Shown in pieces: positions 57,739 to 64,000 of a stretch of 64,000 nt of DNA. The position numbers and the translations under genes are program-made. Position 1 is the stretch's first letter, and each line of letters opens with the position of its first letter. This DNA comes from CAITJF01 sp032654645 (GTDB lineage: Bacteria; Pseudomonadota; Gammaproteobacteria; Burkholderiales; Gallionellaceae), in assembly GCA_032654645.1 (NCBI GenBank), contig JAULAW010000005.1, positions 496,001 to 560,000 on the forward strand, read 5' to 3'. Below the pieces are notes generated by a model, which saw nothing but the letters and a program-made list of their open reading frames with translations, ran no database searches and was not told the origin of the DNA.

Positions 57739-58518
57739 ATGAGAATCGCATTGGGTGTGGAGTACGACGGTAGCACGTTTTCCGGCTGGCAGAGCCAACC
57801 CAATGCGCCCAATATACAAGACACCTTACAAGCGGCCTTAAGCCGTATCGCGGGTCAATCAATTTCAACCATTGCTGCCGGACGTACCGATAGTGGCGTG
57901 CATGCGCTGGAACAGGTGGTGCATTTTGACACCAGCATAGAAAGACCGCTCTCTGCCTGGGTGCGGGGCACCAACTCCATGCTGCCGGAGAGTATTGCCG
58001 TGTTGTGGGCGCATCCGGTGCCCGATGAATTTCACGCGCGCTTTTCCGCTCATGCGCGCAGCTACCGCTATTTGCTCATCAATCGTCAGGTGCGTAGCGC
58101 CGTGCAGCACGGCAAGGCAGGCTGGTTCCATGCGCCGCTGGATGTGAAAAAGATGATCGAGGCTGCGCAGTATTTGCGGGGCAAACACGACTTCAGCGCC
58201 TTCCGTTCCTCCGAATGCCAGGCCAAATCGCCCATAAAAAATCTGGCGCAACTCGATATTCAAAAAAAAGGCGACACCCTCGTTTTCGACCTGAAAGCAG
58301 ATGCCTTTCTACACCACATGGTGCGCAACATCGTCGGCTGTCTGGTATATATCGGCAAGGGCAATCACCCGCCACAGTGGATGGTAGAAGTGCTGGAAAG
58401 CCGTGATCGCAGCCAGGGCGCCCCGACCTTTGCACCGGATGGCCTGTATTTGCGCAGGATTACTTACGATGCAAAATGGAAGCTGCAGCAAATTTGGGAG
58501 GGGGAGGCGTTTCGGTAA
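57739..58518 (+). CDS. truA: tRNA pseudouridine(38-40) synthase
   Basis: 259 aa. MRIALGVEYDGSTFSGWQSQPN, the catalytic Asp in AAGRTDSGVHALEQVVHF, and the RNA-binding FLHHMVRNIVGCLVYIG block. It modifies the anticodon stem of tRNAs. The start at 57739 is the family norm. Confidence 0.97.
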   Translation: MRIALGVEYDGSTFSGWQSQPNAPNIQDTLQAALSRIAGQSISTIAAGRTDSGVHALEQVVHFDTSIERPLSAWVRGTNSMLPESIAVLWAHPVPDEFHARFSAHARSYRYLLINRQVRSAVQHGKAGWFHAPLDVKKMIEAAQYLRGKHDFSAFRSSECQAKSPIKNLAQLDIQKKGDTLVFDLKADAFLHHMVRNIVGCLVYIGKGNHPPQWMVEVLESRDRSQGAPTFAPDGLYLRRITYDAKWKLQQIWEGEAFR

Positions 58519-58591
58519 ATGACCAGTAGCGTAATCGACGCCAGGTGGGAAAATAGATCCGCCGCCAGCGGGTTTCCCTAGCGAATCGTAG

Positions 58592-59605
58592 TCAAAACGT
58601 ACTGACGCAGTAGGACTGCATTATTTTTTGAATGATGCCTTTTTCCATTAGGACATTCAATTTGCTGATGACTGCCGGATCAAAGTGCGTGCCGGCAAGA
58701 GATTGCATCGCGGAAATTGCTTCTTCGATAAACCATGGCTCTTTGTAGGGGCGGCGTGAAGTCAACGCATCGAACACATCTGCCACGGCGACAATTCTGG
58801 CGGACAGAGGGATCTCTTCGCCTTTAAGGCCTTTTGGGTAACCGCTGCCATCAAATTTCTCGTGATGTGCGCCGGCAATCTCCCGCGCAATAGCAAAGAA
58901 CGGGTTTCCGCCTAATATTTTTACCCCGTATTCTGAATGTCGCTGCATGATGCCCCATTCCACATTGTCTAGCTCGGTGGCGTTTTTCAGGATGGTGTCA
59001 GGTATATAAAGTTTCCCGATGTCATGCAGGATACTCATCAAGCCAAAGTGTTCTGCCTCTTCATAAGCCACACCCATTTCCAAAGCCAATTCCTTGGTGT
59101 AGTGCTGCACCCGGCGCACGTGGAAACCAGTCGCTTCATCCTTGCCTTCGCAGGCCACGGATAACATGGTCACGACATCGAGATAGCCCCGTTTGAGAGA
59201 TTCGGAAGCGATGGCCAGATTTCTCTTCAGGCTCAGGCTCTCCAGCGCACGCACTACGGTGAGCCGCAACATTTCTGGCTCCCACGGCTTGGTGATGTAT
59301 TTGTAAATGCCTGAATCGTTAATGCACTTTACCAGCGATTCCATGTCCGAATACCCGGTCAACAGGATACGGATTGAATCCGGCTGCTGCTCCAGGGCAT
59401 GTTTGAGCACCGCGTCGCCCGTTACATCCGGCATGCGCTGATCGCAAATGATCAGGTCAAATGGCCGCGTTTTAATCAGTTCGATACCCTCAAGCCCCGA
59501 GGTGGTAGCCACCACTTCGTAATCCTTGCGGAAAGCTCTGCGCAGCGTGTCGACAATATCCGGTTCGTCATCCACGCATAAAATGTTATATTTTTTTTCA
59601 AGCAT
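58592..59605 (-). CDS. Response regulator with HD-GYP output domain
   Basis: 337 aa. Receiver domain with ILCVDDEP and phospho-acceptor Asp55 (IICDQRMPD); HD-GYP domain with His194-Asp195 (LHDIGKLYIPD), HHEKFDGSGYPKGL (GYP at 255-257) and DVFDALTSRRPYKE. HD-GYP enzymes hydrolyse cyclic di-GMP. It lies 2 bases after the histidine kinase and is its likely partner. Confidence 0.93.
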   Translation of the reverse strand: MLEKKYNILCVDDEPDIVDTLRRAFRKDYEVVATTSGLEGIELIKTRPFDLIICDQRMPDVTGDAVLKHALEQQPDSIRILLTGYSDMESLVKCINDSGIYKYITKPWEPEMLRLTVVRALESLSLKRNLAIASESLKRGYLDVVTMLSVACEGKDEATGFHVRRVQHYTKELALEMGVAYEEAEHFGLMSILHDIGKLYIPDTILKNATELDNVEWGIMQRHSEYGVKILGGNPFFAIAREIAGAHHEKFDGSGYPKGLKGEEIPLSARIVAVADVFDALTSRRPYKEPWFIEEAISAMQSLAGTHFDPAVISKLNVLMEKGIIQKIMQSYCVSTF

Positions 59606-59607
59606 GT

Positions 59608-61626
59608 TCAGCCTTCATGGATGGTTTTTTCTGTCGGTATGGGACACCAGGCTAACCTATCTGCTGTCAACTGCTCGACATGGGTCACCAGCCTTAGTTG
59701 GATGGTGAATTTTGTTCCTTTGCCCACGTCACTTTCGACTTCGATGCGGCCACCATGCTTCTCGATAATTCCGTAAGAAATGGATAAGCCCAGACCCGTG
59801 CCTTCGCCGATGTTTTTGGTAGTAAAGAACGGATCGAATATCTTGCCGATTTTATCCTGAGGAATGCCATGGCCGTTGTCTGCAATGGTGACAACCGCCC
59901 ATTCGTTTTCTTTGCGTGTGGAGATTGTTATGATGCCTTCGTCGGCGATGGACTGAATCGCGTTGTGAATAATGTTCATGAATACCTGGTTGACCTGCCC
60001 GGCAAAACACACCACCGGCTGGTTGAGCTGGTAGTCTGTAACCACCTTGATACGGTTTTTGGTCTGGTGGCTGAGAAGTGCCAGAGTATCGTTGAGCCCA
60101 TCCTCCAGAAGCACGCTTTTCAGCTCGGCTTCATCCAGACGCGAAAAGCTGCGTAAAGAGGAAACAATCTCCTTTATTCTGAAAGCGCCTGATTTGCCGC
60201 TACGGATGATTTTCAAAATGTCGTCGCGGACGAAATCCAGGTCAATGCCCTTGATCTGTTGTTCGGCCTGCTTTTGGCAGGATTCTTCCATGGGCAGCTT
60301 CAGCAGCAGGTCGATCAGCGCCAGCAAATCGTTAACGTATTCTTCCAGATGCGGAAAGTTAGCGTAAATAAAACCTACAGGATTGTTGAGCTCATGCGCC
60401 ACACCGGCTACCAGTTGGCCCAGCGAAGCCATTTTTTCTGAATGCACCAGCTTTCCTTGCGTATCCTTGAGTTCCTGAATGGTTTTGGTGAGATACGTGT
60501 TGACTGCTTCCATAGCACGGGTGCGCTCCCGAACCTTCTGTTCCAGGGTCCGGTTGAGGTCTTCCAGTTTCAGTACGAAGCGCTCCCGGTCGGTGGTGAT
60601 GTGATCCAGGTTTTCTGTCATCTGGTTAAAGGCATCCGCCAATGTGCCCAACTCATCTTGCGAATGGGTGTTGACACGCTTCGACAGGTCGCCGCTGGAA
60701 GTGATGCCAGCGACAAAGTCTGTCAATTCATGTATCGAGTCCGTGAGTTTCTTTGACAACCAGCGAATCAGATACACGATCGGAATGCTTAATAGCAAAC
60801 CGAGCACAAGCAGTTCAAAGCCGACCGTCTTGAGCGATTTCAGGGCATCCTTTTCACCTTTGAGCGCCACGATCTGCCAATCAGGTATTGATGGATTGTG
60901 TGTGCTCGAACGCCCCGCGATATAAGTAATGTCATTCAGCTTTAACGACCTTATGTCGCTGCCAAGCAAGCGCGCGTCAACATCCCCGACGACATCGGAA
61001 GCCAGAACCGACGGAGTGCCTCCATTTTGCAGCAGCACTGTTTTATGGTCAGCATCAAAAACCATCTTTTCCACTTCCAGCCATGGATAATTGAGGGCGA
61101 TATAGCCTACCCGATAGTCCGGGGAAAAACTGGCACGAATAGGCGTTACAAAGGCAACCATCGGGGTTGACGCAAGCTGATTCGGGTGCTTGCCCACCAT
61201 CTTGAAGGCGTTGATCGGCAGCCACTCGGCCGGCATGGCAATATTTGCACCTGTTTGCAGTGAGGATGCGGCAACCAGCTTGCCATTCATATCAAAAGCA
61301 TAAATCTCACCACTCAGCTTATATTGCCGCTTAAGCCCTTCCAGAGTGCGTGCCACGCGTTTGTCTATATCGCCGGAAATAAGGTCGTTCATCACCTCCA
61401 GGCTGGCCCAGGCTCTCAGATTGATCCCCAGTTCATCGAATTCATATCCGATGCGATCCAGTTTCAGGTTGGTAAAATGGGAAAGCGAATTTGTTTCAAC
61501 CTGCGCAATTGACTGTTTTGCGACGCCGTATACAACAAACGCGGTCAACATATAGGTGATGATAAATACCCCGATAAAGGATGCCATCACCTTGTTGGCA
61601 ATAGATTTGCTCAACCAATTGTTCAT
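59608..61626 (-). CDS. Membrane sensor histidine kinase (Cache-HAMP-coiled coil-HisKA-HATPase)
   Basis: 672 aa. Helix 1 at about 13-35, a periplasmic Cache-like sensor (40-265), helix 2 (268-288), HAMP (289-345), coiled coil (345-395), H-box MASLGQLVAGVAHELNNPVGF with phospho-acceptor His411, and an ATPase domain with N-box NIIHNAIQSI, DNGHGIP and GEGTGLGLSISYGIIEKHGG. Its neighbours suggest that the PstS-like protein or the outer-membrane protein provides or modulates the signal. Output goes to the HD-GYP regulator, tying an external cue to cyclic di-GMP. Confidence 0.92.
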   Translation of the reverse strand: MNNWLSKSIANKVMASFIGVFIITYMLTAFVVYGVAKQSIAQVETNSLSHFTNLKLDRIGYEFDELGINLRAWASLEVMNDLISGDIDKRVARTLEGLKRQYKLSGEIYAFDMNGKLVAASSLQTGANIAMPAEWLPINAFKMVGKHPNQLASTPMVAFVTPIRASFSPDYRVGYIALNYPWLEVEKMVFDADHKTVLLQNGGTPSVLASDVVGDVDARLLGSDIRSLKLNDITYIAGRSSTHNPSIPDWQIVALKGEKDALKSLKTVGFELLVLGLLLSIPIVYLIRWLSKKLTDSIHELTDFVAGITSSGDLSKRVNTHSQDELGTLADAFNQMTENLDHITTDRERFVLKLEDLNRTLEQKVRERTRAMEAVNTYLTKTIQELKDTQGKLVHSEKMASLGQLVAGVAHELNNPVGFIYANFPHLEEYVNDLLALIDLLLKLPMEESCQKQAEQQIKGIDLDFVRDDILKIIRSGKSGAFRIKEIVSSLRSFSRLDEAELKSVLLEDGLNDTLALLSHQTKNRIKVVTDYQLNQPVVCFAGQVNQVFMNIIHNAIQSIADEGIITISTRKENEWAVVTIADNGHGIPQDKIGKIFDPFFTTKNIGEGTGLGLSISYGIIEKHGGRIEVESDVGKGTKFTIQLRLVTHVEQLTADRLAWCPIPTEKTIHEG

Positions 61627-62060
61627 TGCGGTTCAGGCTGGATTTCAGCCAGCACTTTGACATTTACCAACTCTGTGGAAGCGCTGACATAGCCTATCGC
61701 ACCCGGAACCTTCTGCACGAAAGACAGCACCGCCTGGTCAGATTCCTGTATCAGTGGGGGGGTCACGCCCTTAAATTGCATCTGGTCCCAGTATATGTTC
61801 AGCGCAGATTGTGGCTGCCTGAGTATGCGCGCTAAAAATACGGTTCGGGCATTGCTGCCGGCTTCGCGGTTCACGGGAACAATTCTTGTGCCATCCTGCC
61901 AGGTGACCCTCTTGAGCAAATAGATTGCGAACAGATCATCCGGGGAAAGTGTAGTGGCAGGCACATTCGGGTGGGCAATCACGACAAAATCTGCTGCCCT
62001 CAAATCACAGCATGCAAAGAGTAGCAACCAGACTGCCAGTAATCTGCTTAACGCAGCCAT
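61623..62060 (-). CDS. PstS-like periplasmic binding protein, small single-domain form
   Basis: About 145 aa. Signal peptide (MAALSRLLAVWLLLFACCDLRA), then FVVIAHPNVPATTLSPDDLFAIYLLKRVTWQDGTRIVPVNREAGSNARTVFLARIL... SFVQKVPGAIGYVSAS, which matches the short PstS-like/phosphate ABC substrate-binding group. Too small for a full two-lobe binding protein and without any ABC genes nearby. It overlaps the kinase start by 4 bases and is 1 base after the outer-membrane protein gene, so it is likely a sensing accessory. Confidence 0.82.
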   Translation of the reverse strand: MAALSRLLAVWLLLFACCDLRAADFVVIAHPNVPATTLSPDDLFAIYLLKRVTWQDGTRIVPVNREAGSNARTVFLARILRQPQSALNIYWDQMQFKGVTPPLIQESDQAVLSFVQKVPGAIGYVSASTELVNVKVLAEIQPEPQ

Positions 62061-62061
62061 G

Positions 62062-63099
62062 TCAGAACAGTTCCGAAAACGAGGCAAAGAGCCCGGTCGA
62101 AACATCCAGTTGCTGACCATGTTGCTTTATATATTCAAGCTTCCAGACTGTGGACGGCGCCGACCTGAAGGAAACTCCGAGCAAAGAATTTCCTGAAGCG
62201 GTGTTGTAACCGCGATCAGCGAAATGCTCATATCTGGCCAGCAATTTCCATTGAATGTTTAGTATGTATGCGCCCTGCAAATAGACACCCCACTCGTTGT
62301 CCCGCACACGGGCGGTGTTTTTTCCGGAGATGAGCGCATGAACAGCCTCCGTTTCAAATGCCAGGCGGTCGAATTCTTTGCTGAAATTTAATCCAGTCAG
62401 AGCTTGTTGCTCACCGGTGTTTTTGACATGTGCATGCTGGATGGACAGGCCCAGTTTTTCGTTAAGCCCGAAAGGCCAGTTCAGGTGAAGGCCGGCGATA
62501 CGCTCATACTTGCGCGCGGCTATTGATGTTGGTTTTGGCAGTATTTCGCCATCCGGTTGCACATACAGCTGGATTTCCGGCAACGCACTCCTCGTGTCGG
62601 CATAAGCCAGGGAAATTCCGCTGGTGAACTGGTTGAAACTGCGATATGTGGTCATGGGGCGTGTCGTGGTCCAGACCAACGGCGCGGCGTGAATAAGATT
62701 CCACTCGCCGAAAGGCGTAAGTATTTTGCCAGCCCGCATCGAAAGATTGCTAGTCAAGTGGCTTTCGTTATAAAGCCGCTCCAGAACGGCATCAGACGAA
62801 TTATTCGAAAACAGGCTCCCGCCTTCCTGGAGCACGGTGATATTAGAAAGTTCAGCCTCGAAAAATGGGTTCAACCATTTGTTGACATGTCCAGTGACAA
62901 AGAGGCTTAGATCACTTACAGCTAACCTGGACTTTCCGGCAGAAGGGACTTCAGCAACAACATTCGCGTAACCGTAAACATTAAAGTTTTCAGGATAGAC
63001 AACCCGAGTCCGTTTAGATGCCTCACCAGCTAATGCGGTATGGGTTCCGAGGGCCAGCAAGCTGAAAAAGATAACATTCAGTTTTAAGAGATTACACAT
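62062..63099 (-). CDS. Outer-membrane beta-barrel / porin-like protein
   Basis: About 345 aa. Signal peptide (MCNLLKLNVIFFSLLALGTHTALAG), then alternating beta-strand pattern (FNVYGYANVVAEV, LSLFVTGHVNKWLNPFFEAELSN, LSMRAGKILTPFGEWNL, GVYLQGAYILNIQWKLLARYEHFA) and a C-terminal phenylalanine (FASFSELF), the outer-membrane sorting mark. It heads the operon of the PstS-like protein, kinase and HD-GYP regulator. Starts at 63111 or further up are also open. Confidence 0.8.
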   Translation of the reverse strand: MCNLLKLNVIFFSLLALGTHTALAGEASKRTRVVYPENFNVYGYANVVAEVPSAGKSRLAVSDLSLFVTGHVNKWLNPFFEAELSNITVLQEGGSLFSNNSSDAVLERLYNESHLTSNLSMRAGKILTPFGEWNLIHAAPLVWTTTRPMTTYRSFNQFTSGISLAYADTRSALPEIQLYVQPDGEILPKPTSIAARKYERIAGLHLNWPFGLNEKLGLSIQHAHVKNTGEQQALTGLNFSKEFDRLAFETEAVHALISGKNTARVRDNEWGVYLQGAYILNIQWKLLARYEHFADRGYNTASGNSLLGVSFRSAPSTVWKLEYIKQHGQQLDVSTGLFASFSELF

Positions 63100-63287
63100 A
63101 GCGCCCTGCATAAACAGTGTTATTTCCTGTGAATGATTATTCCATAGTTGCCTGATTGCGACAATGTGAATGTGCCCAATGGCACGGGCTGGCAAGGCCT
63201 GAATTGAAATTGCGGCGGCAAAAATTTAGTCTGGCGCCAGAATGCCTTACAATGCCGCCTCGCCTTTCAATATGTGCAACTATTAGC

Positions 63288-63920
63288 ATGACACGGGTCA
63301 AAATTTGCGGCATAACGCGAGCGCAAGATGCGCAGGCTGTCGCACGCAGTGGTGCGGATGCGCTCGGGCTGGTGTTTTATGAGAGGAGCACGCGCCATGT
63401 TGGCGTGCAACAGGCCGCGCAATTGGCGGCGGCGATCCCGCCGTTCGTGACAGTGGTGGGGCTGTTCGTAAATCCTTCCGAAGATGAAGTGCGCAACGTG
63501 TTGCGTCGGGTGCCACTGGATGTGTTGCAGTTCCACGGCGAGGAGGAACCAGAATTCTGTATGCGCTTCAACCGTCCATACATCAAGGCAATCCGGGTCA
63601 AAGCGGGGGTGGATTTGCTACAATGCGCATCCCGTTACTCCAGCGCGCAGGGTTTGTTGCTCGATGCCTACATCGAAGGCACGCGCGGCGGCACGGGCGA
63701 GTCGTTCGACTGGTCGCTCATTCCACAGGGCTTGCCGTTGCCGGTGATCCTGTCAGGCGGCTTACATGCGGGCAATCTGGCAGAAGCGATCAGGCAAGTG
63801 CGGCCTTACGCGGTGGATGTGTCCAGTGGTGTGGAGGCAGCAAAAGGAGTCAAGGATGTGGCAAAGGTCGCAGCATTTATCAACGAGGTAAAACGAATAG
63901 ATGTACAACTACCCAGATAG
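63288..63920 (+). CDS. trpF: Phosphoribosylanthranilate isomerase
   Basis: 210 aa TIM barrel. MTRVKICGITRAQDAQ with the catalytic Cys, FVNPSEDEV, LQFHGEEEPEFC, and the late Asp in VDVSSGVEAAKGVKD. Third step specific to tryptophan synthesis. The start at 63288 is the family norm. It overlaps trpB by 20 bases. Confidence 0.97.
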   Translation: MTRVKICGITRAQDAQAVARSGADALGLVFYERSTRHVGVQQAAQLAAAIPPFVTVVGLFVNPSEDEVRNVLRRVPLDVLQFHGEEEPEFCMRFNRPYIKAIRVKAGVDLLQCASRYSSAQGLLLDAYIEGTRGGTGESFDWSLIPQGLPLPVILSGGLHAGNLAEAIRQVRPYAVDVSSGVEAAKGVKDVAKVAAFINEVKRIDVQLPR

Positions 63921-64000
63921 TACAGGTCACTTCGGGCAATTCGGCGGCATCTACATGGCGGAGACACTGATTCCCGCCGTGGAGGAATTGCGCCAGCAGT
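63901..64000 (+). CDS. trpB: Tryptophan synthase beta chain, 5' end only
   Basis: The first 33 codons are visible: MYNYPDSTGHFGQFGGIYMAETLIPAVEEL, the standard TrpB N-terminus. The gene runs off the window. It starts inside the end of trpF. Confidence 0.95.
   Translation, partial: MYNYPDSTGHFGQFGGIYMAETLIPAVEELRQQ

Noticed and set aside
1..64000. tRNA, rRNA, riboswitch or CRISPR features
   Set aside because: I looked for cloverleaf ends, CCA-type tails, known riboswitch cores and regular short repeats with spacers in the gaps and saw none I could support by eye; a covariance-model scan would be decisive.

Overview
The window is a stretch of chromosome from a betaproteobacterium. The gene order leuC-leuD-leuB-asd-fimV-truA-trpF-trpB, the blocks hisS-yfgM-bamB-der and grpE-dnaK-dnaJ, and the EarP/EF-P(Arg32) pair all point to Betaproteobacteria. 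Protein flavour (HpnE, diheme cytochrome c, PhoH/Bcp/MnmH block) suggests Nitrosomonadales, perhaps Gallionellaceae; this placement is inference from recalled families, not a search.

Layout. 1-8.4 kb: end of an ATP-grasp-like protein, a giant Sel1/Ala-Lys-Glu repeat protein, threonine synthase, a methyltransferase and an Old Yellow Enzyme. 8.6-14.9 kb: a six-gene minus-strand cluster (GT-C glycosyltransferase, DprE1-like oxidase, DprE2-like SDR, HAD phosphatase, UbiA-type phosphoribosyltransferase, flippase-like protein) that looks like a polyprenyl-phosphoryl-arabinose route. 15-19 kb: selD, sppA, gph-like, rlmM. 19-23.1 kb: an accessory island with higBA, a small-protein/nucleotidyltransferase pair, two different IS630 elements, and fragments of a PIN toxin and a type III methylase. 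23.2-29.8 kb: hisS, yfgM, bamB, der, a small secreted protein, an AI-2E-type permease and an HNH protein. 30-31.5 kb: vapBC with vapC broken by a 141-bp MITE, then a decayed hsdM. 31.6-45.7 kb: an ABC permease, earP, efp, a minus-strand set (ppiC, bolA, yciI, yciB, msrB, phoH, bcp, mnmH), hpnE, and dnaJ-dnaK-grpE with two sigma-32-like promoters. 46-49.7 kb: MFS transporter, a membrane protein plus diheme cytochrome c, a restriction-helicase fragment, a V4R protein and another PIN fragment. 49.8-64 kb: leuC, a tiny entericidin-like lipoprotein, leuD, leuB, asd, fimV, a CbiQ-like protein, truA, a sensory operon (outer-membrane protein, PstS-like protein, Cache-HAMP histidine kinase, HD-GYP regulator), trpF and the start of trpB.

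Two themes cut across the window. First, palindromic repeats are everywhere: heptamer-built intergenic hairpins with a shared loop, GTAG-ended palindromes, TTCCCGC/GCGGGAA repeats, and repeats sitting in frame inside conserved enzymes (rlmM, earP, msrB, probably hpnE). Second, the accessory spots are graveyards of toxin-antitoxin and restriction-modification genes; two intact toxin-type modules (higBA and the nucleotidyltransferase pair) lie among many fragments. Selenium use for tRNA (selD with mnmH) and Arg-rhamnosylation of EF-P (earP with efp) are supported by gene pairs inside the window.
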